Of a DNA stretch of 64,000 bases, positions 1 to 10,546 are shown in pieces. The notes under the pieces are model-generated. The model worked only from the letters and a program-made list of their open reading frames with translations, was not told where the DNA came from and made no database searches. How positions within the stretch are numbered: the stretch's first letter is position 1; the number at the start of each line of letters is the position of its first letter. Both the position numbers and the translations under genes were made by a program. This DNA comes from Lingula anatina. Taxonomy: Eukaryota > Brachiopoda > Lingulata > Lingulida > Lingulidae. The stretch covers positions 410,259 to 474,258 of the forward strand of contig NW_019775169.1 of NCBI RefSeq assembly GCF_001039355.2, given 5' to 3'.

Positions 1-1282
1 CTTTGAAATGTTTTATAGTAAATCTATGGGCCCAAGATCAATCTTTCCTCCATTTGGTAAGGGATGGGACTTATGTTATGTTTTGTAGGAGAAATATCTT
101 CTTTTGATAATTTTGATTGTATTTGCAACTATTCCTTCCATTTTACCTTAAAGTTTAAATCCAAAGGAGGTCAGTAAAGTATTGAATCGTCCTGTTTTCC
201 ATCTATTAATTTTTATGTTTTTGCCATGATAACAACCAGACTATAAAACCTATAATTCCTTGTGGTTGGGAGATCAACATCTGTATTTACCAGCTATTGG
301 TGACCTATTCTTATGTGTACGTATATATGTTGAATTTTTTATTTAGTCCAGTGTAAAATGTTTGTTTGTATTTTTCTCAATTAAGATCAGAACAATTAAC
401 TGTCTTGATTGCTGTCAGTTAGTAATGTATACTTAATGAGACAGCACTAAAGGGCTGAGGTTGGAAATAGGCCGATTTCTTACCTCACGGTATTTTATGT
501 CAGAGCCCTGATTAAGGTTTCTTATTGTTTGTAAGGTTTGGATCTCTGTTGAGTCTGGCCCTTAATGCTCACCGTTTTTGTCGGACTTGAAATAAATGGC
601 ACAATATTAATATATGTGATACTATATATTATATTGTTTTTTAAAGAAAGAATTGTTCTAAGAGGTCTACATGTACTAATATATGGTGCATCGAAATTTT
701 TTGAAGCTGAAGAACATTTTACAATTATATACTGGTGAATTGTTAAATCACAGTGCCTTATTTCACATGTATAGTATAAATGCACTATAATAGTACTTTT
801 GAGATCAGATGATTTGGTGCTACAAATATATGTGTAACCTACAATGCTATTTAGTTTTAGAAAGTCAAAGTGGTTTGAGGTTTTCTGTTAGTTTATTCAC
901 ATTGTACTTCAATGCTGTCAAAGTTAAGCTTATAAACATTTAGGGATTTAACCCAGTATTCGTATGCAGAGAACACTGAAAACACCGCTCTACTATCACC
1001 ATGCCTATCTCATTTGCAGATATCTAGGGTAATCTTAGTCCATGTATTTATTCAAAGACAAAATTCATTGATCAAAAATCCAAATCCCTATAAGGCTGTT
1101 TTTTTTTTTTTTTTTTTTTTTTTGGTTTTGTCTTATGAAAGTTAAACTTAAATAAATTGAACTGTATATCAATACAATAATAACTTAGAATAGTGATGTC
1201 CTTTTTTTTTTTTTTTACAGTTTTGACAAACATATAAGAACCTCTACTGTGGTTTGGAGTTTTTTTTTTCACATTCTTTTTT

Positions 1283-1310
1283 ATGTACAGACACAGATGT
1301 GTCTGTACAT
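1283..1310. repeat. Near-perfect 28-bp palindrome
   Basis: ATGTACAGACACAGATGTGT continues to form an inverted repeat matching at 26 of 28 positions. TGTCTGTACAT recurs at 3281 and its complement at 2322, so it may be the end of a repeat family. GC-rich GTCGTCGCCGATGCC sequence follows. Confidence 0.7.
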
Positions 1311-1447
1311 ATTGCCATCACCTGCGTCTGTCGTCGTCGCCGATGCCGGCACCGATGCCGATGCCATGCACTTTCCTTGTTAACATGATAAGTGGAGGGC
1401 AGTTTTACTTTTTGGCTTTATATTTGCAGAGCTGATGAATATTCATA

Positions 1448-1812
1448 AAACGCAGGTCAAGTTCGAAAATCAGCATGATTGGGCCATTATTGTAGAAGTT
1501 ATGCTGTTTTTTCACTTTTCAGCATATATGCAACCCTGTTAACACATTTTAAGGAAAACCGATAGGCCTGTTGTCATGAAACTCACAGGAGTAATCAATC
1601 TTACTAAAACGCAGGTCAAGTTCAAAAATCGGCATGATTGGGCCACTATTTTAGTAGTTATGCTGTTAGCATATATGCAACACTGTAAACACAATATAAG
1701 AAAAACAGATAGACCAATTGTCATTAAACTCACAGGAGTGGTCAATCTTACTAAAATGCAGGTTGAGTTTGAAAATTAGTATAATTGGGCCATTGTTTTA
1801 GAAGTCATGCTG
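1448..1812 (+). repeat. Three tandem copies of a roughly 150-bp unit
   Basis: The landmark AAACGCAGGTCAAGTTC..CATGATTGGGCCA..TTATGCTG occurs near 1455 and 1608 and, diverged, near 1753, with AAACTCACAGGAGTGGTCAA between. The open frames on both strands are repeat shadows. Confidence 0.8.
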
Positions 1813-2300
1813 TTTTTTCACATTTCCTCAAATTCAATTCTTAGGCATGTTAACAGTCTTATTATTTAATTAATAAGACACATAAAAGTGTTTGTTTGAC
1901 ATTTCTTGCATCTTTACAACATTGTTAGTTGATTATGTAGAAATGATGGTAAACTTGTTATCGTGTATTGTGTAATAAAGTGTCAAGATGGAAATAAACT
2001 CATATCAGTCAAATTCAATCATTTACTATGTTCAGAATGTCAGAATGGAGGAAATTGGACATTTGACACAGTTCTATTGATATTTGTCCCATCTCATCAA
2101 TTTTCTTAGTTGATCATATAAAAATGGCAGTAAACTGTTTATTTCATCTTATATTAAAAAAGTGTTAAAAATGGAAATAAACCCATTTCAGCACAGTGCT
2201 GTCTAGTTTACATTTTGGCATATTCAAGGTGTCACTTTGAAGTTCCATGGGCATGAAGACCTTTGCTAGTCATATTTTCTGAATATACATGATATTATTA

Positions 2301-3316
2301 ACAAGGCAGCAAAGCTGTCAAATGTACAGACAAAAAGCTGAAAATAACAATGCACAAAATAGGCTACTGTCAATTCTGATACAAAAGTACATTATGCTTA
2401 ACTGCAAATTCAACATCAAAATTTAATTATGCTCAACAGGTAACACCAATGTAAATAAAATANACATGAAGACCTTTGCTAGTCACATTTTCTGAATATA
2501 CATGATATTATTAAAAATTGATGATCATTATGCTGTTAAACATTATGTAATATTGCATCAAAATTTAAAAATAAACCTATTTTGGGCACTGCTCCCATGA
2601 TGACCATTTAAGGAAAACCATGTCATTTACTGTTCTCAAACTTACAGAAAGAAACATGGGACTTAAATACAGCTTCAGAAGGCAATGCAATCTGTTTGGT
2701 AATTCTTTCTGTCGCTTAAACAGTTTTTTTGTGAAATGCAATCTGTTTGGTAATTCTTTCTGTCGCTTAAACAGTTTTTTTGTGAAAGTTTAATTTTTCA
2801 CATATTGGCATTTAATTTCAAGGTGTGACTTTGAAGTTCCACAGGCTTGAAGACCCATGCTAGTCACATTTTCTGAAAATCCATGATACCTTTATTTTAT
2901 TATTAAAAATTGATTGTCATTATGCTGTTAACCATTATGTAATATTGCATCAGAATAGAAGAATTTTGGGTGCTGCTGCCATGAAAACCATTATGGGAAA
3001 ACCATGTTACTTATGATTGCCAAACTTTCAAAAAAGAAATACAGGACTAAAATGCAGCCTGAGATAAGCAGTCTAATTGACTTCTTTTTCTGGAAGTTAT
3101 ACATTTTCAGAGTGTGAACTTGAACTCCTATGGGGCTGAAGCCTTATGCTTGTTACACATTTTACTTACATTGGAATTACCTGTTGAGCATAATTAAAAC
3201 TTGATGTTGAATTTGCAGTTTAACATAATGTACTTTTGCATCAGAATTGACTGTACACTATTTTGTTTTTTCCTTCTTTTTGTCTGTACATTTGACAGCT
3301 TTGCTGCCTTGTTGTA
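2301..3316. repeat. Long inverted repeat (arms 2301-2462 and about 3160-3316)
   Basis: The left arm ACAAGGCAGCAAAGCTGTCA is the complement of the right arm near 3293-3312, and similarity continues for about 150 bases. A single n at 2463 follows the left arm, so part of the structure may come from scaffolding. A perfect 51-bp tandem duplication, containing GCAATCTGTTTGGTAATTC, lies within at about 2684-2787. Confidence 0.7.
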
Positions 3317-3387
3317 ATTGTTGTGATTTTCGCTTTATAAGTTATTATCCTCTACTACAGTAGTACAAGGACCGCAGGGAGAATTTG

Positions 3388-3390
<3 letters not shown>

Positions 3391-3425
<35 letters not shown>
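3391..3425 (+). repeat. (TA)n microsatellite
   Basis: About seventeen AT units upstream of the first P450 exon seen. Confidence 0.9.
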
Positions 3426-3428
<3 letters not shown>

Positions 3429-3615
3429 TCTGGCTAATTCTGTGTACATTTTTGTGCTGTGGGTTCAAGTAAAATGGGTTATCAGGTTACATTTCGCTCA
3501 CAGAGGCCTAGCGAGAATTTTCGAAAATAAATTACTTTGCCACTTTTGGTAGGGACTTGTCGGTTATGTTGAATTTTATAAACTGCTATAATTTCTTTTG
3601 ATGCCCTTTTTAAAG

Positions 3616-3704
3616 ATGGAAGCACTGATCCTTGCATGCGCTGACAGGCTTGTCCAAAATCTGAAGAAAAAAGCACAGGGTGACGAAGACATCGATATTA
3701 AGAG
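3616..3704 (+). CDS. P450 exon 1 seen (helix C/D region)
   Basis: The exon follows a pyrimidine-rich acceptor ending in AAAG and ends at AG|gtagaa in phase 2. It encodes residues beginning MEALILACADRLVQNL, the segment before the conserved 'MDVIASTSFG' region in CYP3 proteins. The ATG at its 5' end follows a splice acceptor and is treated as internal, because family members carry well over 100 residues before this point. Confidence 0.78.
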
Positions 3705-6075
3705 GTAGAAATTATATTATAAACTATTGTGATGTTGCGAGATAAAAGGTGCTATCGCATAATTCACTAAATCATTTCTATCCAAGTGTTTTTTATCGAG
3801 TAAATTGTCTCTTGCAGTATAATGTCATAAGATATATTTCAAATTGTTTTTTCAAACATAAAACTGCAAGGATTCATCTGAGATTGAGCTCACCGTTTCT
3901 TACAATGATATATTAAAATCATACATCCAATGTTATAAAACATAAGAGAAAAATATTACTGGACTTACGGCGTAACTGTCTTGTTCCAGGATGTTCGATC
4001 CCTATACAATGGACGTGATAGCCAGCACGAGCTTTGGCCTCCACCTGGACGCCCAGGGCAACCCGAACCACCCCTTTATAAAAAACGCCAAGGAGTTGAT
4101 GGAGCCTTCCCTGCACAGTCCGGTCATTCTTATATTACGTGAGAACATTTCCATCTTTGGCCCCTAGTCACTGAGGGGTATTTTATGTATCGCACCAGTT
4201 TGAGAGACTGACAACTAAGAGAGTCACCAAAACGCAAACCCCGCGCTAAACACAGTCTGATAACCGGTGTAACGAAACAGAGGGTCCATGAAACAGAAAG
4301 TCCACCATCCCTTTAGTTATTATGGTTAGGGTTAGCCTGACCTAAGTGGGTCAAAATCTAGGGCGCGGCTTACCTGTACAAATGAATGGGAAGCAGACTC
4401 TCTATCATTGGGGACTCTCTGTCACGTTAAACCGGATTAATTTTGTTTAATACTTTAATACTTAGTAGGGCTTGCCAAATAGGGTAAACCATCCCGTACT
4501 AGCGTTATTATTTGTAAGGGTCTGTCAAACTGCTGCGTTATAATAACACTGTACCGTCCGATGTGAGAAGGGTCTAGGCTAAGTGTCAAAGAAGCTGTTT
4601 GTTTTATAACACTTTCGGTCTTGGATACCTCTAACTTAGTTTATAAAATTTTCAAAAACTATTTGTCTTACAATAGATGGACATACTTGTTTTGACGCCT
4701 TTTTCGATTTTCTCCGTAACGTTGAACGCCATCGTGAGAGTAATATTTGCATAGCTGTTTTACATCACTTTTTAATTGCTTTTGATTTCTTTCCATATTC
4801 AATGGTGCTTTAATATAAATAGCAAGTCAAAATTATGCAAATATTGCACAAAATGTAGCCAACGTGATTCAAATGTTCATTTTTTGTAGGATGACCCCTC
4901 TCTGTTGATTTTTTTCTCGCATTTGATTTTTCTATCTTTATATTTCAAGTTTTCTTCCCATACCTGATGAAGTTTCTCAAGCCAGTATTTGTATTTTTCA
5001 ATGTGACGTTCGTAAGGACAATGAACTTCTTCGTTAACATTCTTGACCAATTGGAGAAAGAGAGAGCACTTAACCCCAGTGAAAAGGTATTGGAATGGTC
5101 GTAAATATTAACTGATAATAACTTTATCTTTGATAATGTGTTTTCTTTTCATATTTGTTCTTAATGAAGGCCTAACTATGATGTAATCGTCTCGGTAAAT
5201 TATTTAATGGATTTCATCAAAACCAAAAGTCATTTTTGTGCTCATCTATATATATTCATATTGCCTTTACTGTTACCCGTAACAAATTGAAAACTGTGCG
5301 GCATATTGGCAAGAAGGTATTTTACCATGCAAATGAGGTCTGAAGACTTTCTTATAAACTAGCAACAAACTTAAGATGCTCTTGGTAATTTGCTGCAAAT
5401 TTGCAGCAATACAAATCTTTTGTTGCAAAATCCTGTTTCTGGAGACTTCTTGCCGCAAACTGTATAGTTTGCAGCATATTTTGCTAAAGGTAATCTATCT
5501 ATTTTGGATGTTTAGAATTATGCTGACCTTGTACAACTCCTGTTGAACTCTCACAACATGAGCATACAGAAGTCAGAATTGTCCGAAGACGAACAGGAAG
5601 TTGGTAAATGGAAGAAAAAGGGTGAATATACTTTGTGCCTTTATGTTTGAACTATATACAAAAGTTAAACACGCACGCCACACACTTTTGATAAATGACC
5701 TGGTTCTAAATAAACACCTTGCTTTGTAGCCTTCACACCGGAAAAAGTCGTAACACTCATAGAAACAATGAACAAATTTGTTTTTAGTGTCTGCGTTGAA
5801 TCTAACCATGGTGTCAGTTTTCCTGTAATTTTTGGGGAACGTATTGGTATTGGTGTCTTGCTCTACCTAATGTGCTGCACACAATAATAACACGTGCGTT
5901 TGTTGAAATTTCAGCGTTAACACGCGCCGAGATGGCAGCCAATGAGATTCTGTTCCTTGTGGCTGGTTATGACACCACTTCCCTAACCTTGACCTTTGCA
6001 TCGTACTTCTTGGCAACACATCCGCACGTGCAAGACAAGCTGCGCAGCGAGATAGACAAGCAACTACAAGGGGTA

Positions 6076-6121
<46 letters not shown>

Positions 6122-8100
6122 TCACGAATTATAAAGTTTATTGTGCTGCAGATATAACGTTTGATACTTTACCTAATCTTGCTTCATAATAAAAGTCAAC
6201 CTGTATCCATGCAGTAGTCCTATTTCAATTTGCCCGCCAGAGATATTAATGTAATAATATGTATTTGACGCACAATTACTGTTTGCTTTATTCAGAGTGA
6301 TCCAACGTACGAAAGTGTTAAAAATCTAGGCTACCTGGAGCAGGTGATCTTAGAAACTCTGAGACTCTATCCTCCAGGCGTCAGGTAAAAACACTCAGCC
6401 AAGTCCCTTTCTAAATATAACTTAATTATCTGACTTACTTCAGCTACTGGAACTCAAACACTTATAGTACATTCAGAGCAGCGGACTAACAGATCCATGG
6501 ATCAGGTATGGCGACCATCAAAAACTTTCCTCTTAATTCACGATTAGCGCTGAATAGATTCCCTCGGGGATTACGCAACAAGCATTCAAGTGGGTCGGCC
6601 ATATTTGATCCGAGGATCTGTTAGTCTGCTGTTCAGAATGCGCTCTTACTTATGGCCATCTCTGCCGAGAGAATGTGCAAAGCAATTTCAACTAACGCAA
6701 TAATACTTAGAACTTCTTCAAACAATATCTTGAAGTCAAAGTAATAGGAAATACCTGGCCATACCTTCAAACCATTTCGACCACATGTTAAAATACGTCT
6801 TAATAGCCCTGCGACTGACGTGTTCAAATGTATTAGACTTTGCTTAACCAAATATTAAAAAGAAATGGTTTAACCTGTATACAATGCGTATCGCTTTGCC
6901 CGTGTAACACAATATATGTAAGAATAAAAATTAATTATCTCGTCCCTCTTTCCAGGGTAGACCGGGTAGCCACGGAGGACGTGGTGGTGCGTGGATTAAA
7001 GATACCCAAGGGAACCACGTGTGTTATCCCAATCAAGACCATACACAGACACCCGGACTACTGGCCCGACCCGGACAAATTCGATCCTGAAAGGTACAAA
7101 TGTTGGTTTTGAGGCTCACGGGCCAACGGGGTTAAGGGGTTTCGAACTGCCCTATTGGTTAAGAATACTATGTTCCGAGTCAATAATTGATCTATTTTCT
7201 CACCCGTTATGGCAAAAAGGTCCATTTTTCACAAAAAGAATCCCCCTTAAATCTTTGGCCAAAGACCTTGTTTTAAATTTGCATTGGATGTAGAGGATGA
7301 AACAAAGAATATAAGCAACTATCAATTAAGAATCTCCAGAATCAAGTCTTTTAGCCTGAAAAGTCGACGGCTGAAATTTTAAAAATTATACATAGATTTG
7401 TCATAGTTTTATCGCCCACACACGCCACCACATTATTTGGAACAGTTATTTCCTTAAATAAGCCCCTTTTAACATTGTGCGTCACAAAATTCAGAGGGGC
7501 TGGGGTGCACGTGGGGGTGGGGTTCAAGCAGAATGAGCCGTGTTAAACATTGGTACATGTACGTGTACGTTACTACAGTGAAAGTAAGTTTTTTTTATGG
7601 AAAATGCTGCCCGCCATGTTTTAAATTGCCTCATGTTCAGCACATCCTAATTTCTCATTTTGCTAGGTTTACACCCGACGCCATAGCCAGAAGGCACCAG
7701 TTCGCATTCTTGGGGTTTGGTATGGGACCGCGAAATTGTATTGGTATGCGACTGGCTAAGCTTGAGATGAAGATAGCCCTGGTGAAAATACTGCAGCGTT
7801 TTACCATCAAAACCTGTGACGAAACACCGGTAGGTACAACATGCGGTGACACCTGGTGTGTTTTGTTGTGACATTTATATGCTGTAAGGAATTATAAATT
7901 TACTCTAGTAACTTATACACATTTATTTTGGATGAGCTCTGATATAATCTACTATATCACAAAGCATACTGCTTGATTATATTGATGCTTTATCGAGTAT
8001 TCATAACATATATTTTCAGACTGAAATAACAACCAGAAAAGACAAACCAAATCGTCCAGGAAAACCCATTATTTTGAAGGTGGAAGAACGATCTTTTTAA
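3616..8100 (+). CDS. Cytochrome P450, CYP3 clan (nine C-terminal exons, 5' partial)
   Basis: Nine exons with GT-AG borders join in phase at 3616-3704, 3990-4138, 4950-5086, 5516-5621, 5915-6072, 6296-6384, 6956-7093, 7667-7829 and 8020-8100, giving 369 residues and a TAA stop. P450s are haem monooxygenases; CYP3-clan members in animals are usually anchored in the ER and oxidise xenobiotics and lipids with electrons from P450 reductase. Visible motifs are the I-helix oxygen-binding AGYDTT (5962-5979), the K-helix ExxR as ETLR (6353-6364), the PERF motif split over the 7093/7667 junction, and the haem loop FGMGPRNCIG (7716-7745) with its thiolate Cys at 7737-7739. The order and spacing resemble vertebrate CYP3A and thromboxane synthase from memory. 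About 130 N-terminal residues (membrane anchor to helix C) are missing because their exons lie 5' of the window or were not recognised. No frameshift or stop interrupts the joined exons, so the gene looks functional. Substrate and subfamily cannot be told. Confidence 0.9.
3990..4138 (+). CDS. P450 exon 2 seen
   Basis: The acceptor is TTGTTCCAG and the donor gtgagaac. The exon enters in phase 2 and leaves in phase 1. It encodes the YTMDVIASTSFG segment that is highly characteristic of the CYP3 clan, followed by the 'NPNHPF' loop. Confidence 0.9.
4950..5086 (+). CDS. P450 exon 3 seen (F-G region)
   Basis: The acceptor is TATTTCAAG and the donor AAAAG|gtattg. The exon enters in phase 1 and ends in phase 0. 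The product is hydrophobic (FFPYLMKFLKPVFVFF), as expected for the F-G region of CYP3 proteins, then becomes charged (QLEKERALNPSEK). Confidence 0.85.
5390..5409. repeat. Perfect 20-bp palindrome in a P450 intron
   Basis: TTGCTGCAAATTTGCAGCAA equals its own reverse complement. Further TTTGCAGC and GCAAACTG..AGTTTGC copies occur within the next 80 bases, suggesting a small foldback element. Confidence 0.75.
5516..5621 (+). CDS. P450 exon 4 seen
   Basis: The acceptor is TGTTTAG and the donor AAAAAGG|gtgaat. The exon enters in phase 0 and ends in phase 1. It encodes a YADLVQLLLNSHN segment matching the 'DFLQLMIDSQ' region of CYP3A, followed by a variable charged linker. Confidence 0.82.
5915..6072 (+). 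CDS. P450 exon 5 seen (I helix)
   Basis: The acceptor is GAAATTTCAG. The exon carries the I-helix motif AGYDTT and the TLTFASYFLATHPHVQ segment. The donor GGG|gtatta lies a few bases before a long (GA)n tract. The exon enters in phase 1 and ends in phase 0. An open frame running on through the GA repeat is an artefact of intron read-through. Confidence 0.9.
6079..6117 (+). repeat. (GA)n microsatellite next to a 5' splice site
   Basis: About 19 GA units begin within ten bases of the donor of the P450 I-helix exon. Uninterrupted purine repeats of this kind vary in length between individuals, so this one may influence donor use. Confidence 0.9.
6296..6384 (+). CDS. P450 exon 6 seen (K helix, ExxR)
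   Basis: The acceptor is TTTATTCAG and the donor TCAG|gtaaaa. The exon enters in phase 0 and ends in phase 2. It encodes YLEQVILETLRLYPPG, with the invariant Glu and Arg of the ExxR salt bridge. Confidence 0.92.
6471..6639. mobile_element. MITE-like element with about 26-bp inverted ends in a P450 intron
   Basis: The left end at 6471-6496 contains GGACTAACAGATCC and the right end at 6614-6639 contains its reverse complement GGATCTGTTAGTC, with flanking bases also matching. The interior of about 115 bp has no coding capacity. A related end (GTCCACTGTTCTGAAAATGG) is near 46345 and again near 47915. This looks like a non-autonomous DNA transposon; no clear target duplication is visible. Confidence 0.7.
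6956..7093 (+). CDS. P450 exon 7 seen (PERF region)
   Basis: The acceptor is CTCTTTCCAG and the donor GAAAG|gtacaa, phase 2 in and out. It encodes RVATEDVVVRGLKIPKGT, then HRHPDYWPDPDKFDPE, with the PERF arginine completed across the splice junction. Confidence 0.92.
7110..7262 (-). mobile_element. Degenerate minus-strand copy of the CAGGCCCGTAGCCAG MITE family
   Basis: Read on the minus strand, the segment near 7205-7250 resembles the AAGG..GGTTCTTTTTCTGAAAAAGTGGACC body of the elements at 47260 and 48712. The ends are too decayed to define precisely. Confidence 0.4.
7667..7829 (+). CDS. P450 exon 8 seen (haem-binding loop)
   Basis: The acceptor is CATTTTGCTAG and the donor CACCG|gtaggt. 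The exon enters in phase 2 and ends in phase 0. It encodes FGMGPRNCIG, matching FxxGxRxCxG, then MRLAKLEMKIALVKILQ of the L helix. Confidence 0.95.
8020..8100 (+). CDS. P450 terminal exon
   Basis: The acceptor is ATATTTTCAG in phase 0. The exon encodes 26 residues including GKPIILKVEERSF before TAA at 8098. The 'PIILKVE' ending is typical of CYP3-clan carboxyl termini. Confidence 0.9.
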   Translation, partial: TEITTRKDKPNRPGKPIILKVEERSF

Positions 8101-8934
8101 TGCAGTTACATGTATAGATAAGTGTCGTGCAGATCGATGGACCTAAAGGATACAACACCAAAAGAAATTAGGATTCGGTTCACCAAATGCAAACCTGTCG
8201 TACGTTTTCAAGCCTGGATAACTGCTACCCTCCAGCATCACATGTAAAATTGTTGACGTCATCTAGAGTTTTGTGACATCATGAAGGGGTCTATGACCTT
8301 GTAGTCTATCGTATACTATACGTAACAGTTCATGATAGCACTGTAGGCCTAGAATGGTTGGTCGCTGGTTTTGGACCTACGCAGATTTCATTGCACGTAA
8401 TTATTTATTTTTATAATTCATCTCAGTGATAGAGCCTCTATCCCTCAAAATTGAGATTATGGACTTTCTTTTGAGGAAATTTTCAGCTTTAAGGTTGATT
8501 GGAATTTTCCCTCATCGAACATCGGTGTATGAGTAATGTGTAAATTATAAATATATTAATTTTTATGTATTATATAACTACCATGCCACTAAAGATTAAA
8601 CACAAACATCCTTTCGTATGTTTTGCACATGTAATGAACTGTGAACTTTAGCAATATGGTATTTATGCTCAGTTTTTCACACATGTGCCTTTTTATATTA
8701 TAGAGAATGAGACACAACATTTGCAGTATTGATAACTGTGGAATATTTGTCCTCGTGAGTTCTGTTCATTTTTATTTGTTAGTTGGCGACATAAAGGATA
8801 TTCTTTGATGGTAAGAACTGTAATTCGATAACATTCAAGCTTGTATTTAAACCTAATATGTTTCAAATTGTAAACTGCACATATCAGAACATGGCGTCCA
8901 TCATTTCTGAGTTAAATGATGCGTTCTAGAAACG
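8101..8934 (+). other. Probable P450 3' UTR / intergenic sequence
   Basis: This stretch is AT-rich with no convincing exon. A variant signal ATTAAA lies at 8595. If the stronger signal at 9741 is used, this sequence and the inverted-repeat element after it would be inside the 3' UTR. Confidence 0.4.
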
Positions 8935-9264
8935 ATCCCAGACAGCCTCAGTAATCTGGCCCACGTCTGGCCCAGATCTGGCAACGTCTGGCAATGTCTG
9001 GCAAAACGTATGGCCCACATATGGCTTGCCAGATCTGGGCCAGATGTGGCAATGTTTGGGCCAGATCTGGCCCAGACATTGCCACATCTGGCCCAGTCCA
9101 CATTTGCTCATGTGGCCAGATGTCGGCCCAGATCTGGCAATATCTGGCAAAGGTATGGCATGCCGGATGTGGACCAGAAGTGGGCCAGATGTGGGCCAGA
9201 TTAGGGCCGGACATGGACCACATATGGCCCAGATTGTTTTTTTTTTNCTGAGGCTGTCTGGGAT
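8935..9264. mobile_element. Palindromic inverted-repeat element built from TGGCCCAGA-type units
   Basis: Perfect 17-bp terminal inverted repeats ATCCCAGACAGCCTCAG (8935-8951) and its complement (9248-9264) enclose about 300 bp. The interior is made almost wholly of degenerate 10-12 bp units such as GGCCCAGATCTGGC, many of them self-complementary. Overlapping open frames on both strands are by-products of the repeat. A single n at 9247 marks an unresolved base or join beside the right terminus. No autonomous transposase is visible. Confidence 0.8.
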
Positions 9265-10262
9265 GCATTTTTAGCGCACACTTCAATTGGCTTTTGAAAG
9301 GTTTCTTTCACCTTTACTGTAGAAAAAAATATTGAAACTTTTGAAATGTATAGGAAAACATGTTGGTCAAAGTGGCTGGCCATTTAGATTTACACGTCAA
9401 GAAGTGAATAAAAAAGACAAAAAAGAAAAAATTGAGAAAACATCGACTCCAAGTGCAGGGACAAGTCAAGTATTTGAGTAGCAGAAAATCCAATAGGAAG
9501 TAATTTTTGGAAAGTCCACACTACGGTGGTACATGTACTTTGGTATACATGTCTGTTAGATTCTGACTTTTTCGTTAGGCCACACTTTTTATTGTTATGG
9601 ATGACATCCTCTGGGGACCCCGAAATCGGTGCGAGAGGGCGAAAAAAAAATACTGCTTAAGTAAAGGAATGCTGTCAGATATGCTGCATATTACCAAATC
9701 TATTTAAGGTTATTTTATGCATTTTGTTGGTATACCAATCAATAAAACAAATATTAAACAAACAGTGTGTCTTTATTTGTATTCTCAGAATATTAAAGCA
9801 TTATGAACACTTCACAGAAATGTTAAAAAACCAGGCAAAGATATAACAAGTCCACTGTAACAAGCCAGCGCTATTCAAAAGTATAATGGTACAAATAATT
9901 GTAGTTACGCTGTAATTAACAGCATTTAAGGATAGTTTCATTCTTACATGTATATAGCATTTTATTCGCGTTAATCCCAGTTACAAGCAGTATCAGTTTT
10001 TATATATCATAAAGTAAATGGAATAAATAAATAAATAAATAAATTATTAAGGTAAAAAAAGATGATCTCGAGAGATATCGTGAATGTTGGCGGGACTTTC
10101 AACATCACTTCCGGGTTGACGGGCGACAAGCCACGCTAAATTGAAGGGTAACAGACTTTTTCCCGTCCTCTTGGGGAAATTTGTGTAGAGTGTAGAAAAC
10201 TGAGGTTTTTTAATCGAGATGGATATTTGCAATAGTGGGTGAGTGAAATGGGGCCGTAGCAA
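9265..10262. other. Intergenic, no gene recognised
   Basis: The sequence is AT-rich with an (AAAT)n tract near 10023-10044. No open frame resembles a known family. Confidence 0.5.
9741..9746 (+). terminator. Candidate poly(A) signal AATAAA
   Basis: AATAAA is followed about 25 bases later by a GT-rich stretch (GTGTGTCTTTATTTGT), the usual layout of a cleavage and polyadenylation site. It would suit the end of the P450 transcript, 1.6 kb past the stop codon. Nearer weak alternatives exist at 8595 and 9407. Confidence 0.4.
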
Positions 10263-10265
10263 TAG

Positions 10266-10400
10266 TCCGAAGGTTCATTGGTCCGAATGTTCACTATAGA
10301 ACCTTCGGACCAATGAACCCTTGATTAAAAAATCGATAAAAGTGCTACCACTTTTCGGACCAATGAACCTTCGGACCAATGAACCTTCGGACTATCGAGA
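10266..10400. repeat. Inverted and tandem copies of a TTCGGACCAATGAACC motif
   Basis: GGTTCATTGGTCCGAA near 10272 is inverted as TTCGGACCAATGAACC near 10304, and the latter recurs twice more near 10355-10390. This makes a potential hairpin followed by a short direct-repeat cluster. Confidence 0.75.
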
Positions 10401-10546
10401 CGCCCCCTTCCGGAAGACGGTCAGATTTTCAAATTTACACGGACAGGTATCTAATTTTACTCTGTCGGAAGACGGTCAGAAATGGAGGATGGATCAACAA
10501 AGATGATTTGGAAGACTGTCAGAAAATATTTCTGGATCCGCCTCTG
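10401..10546 (+). mobile_element. GACGGTCAG-family short interspersed element, copy 1
   Basis: This is one of four related copies in the window (also 16700, 26791 and 56800). Shared landmarks are GAAGACGGTCAG, TGGAGGATGGATCAACAAAG, GGAAGACTGTCAG and a terminal CTGGATCCGCC. It has no coding capacity. Confidence 0.75.

Noticed and set aside
3616-3618. ATG as the P450 start codon
   Set aside because: A splice acceptor directly precedes it, and the family needs well over 100 residues before this point.
5872-6189. Open frame continuing the P450 I-helix exon through the GA repeat
   Set aside because: The donor at 6073 and the next exon at 6296 (ETLR) show that this is intron read-through.
8901-9286. 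Overlapping open frames on both strands rich in GPDLARSGP-type units
   Set aside because: Generated by the degenerate TGGCCCAGA repeat; coding-like in several frames at once, which real genes are not.
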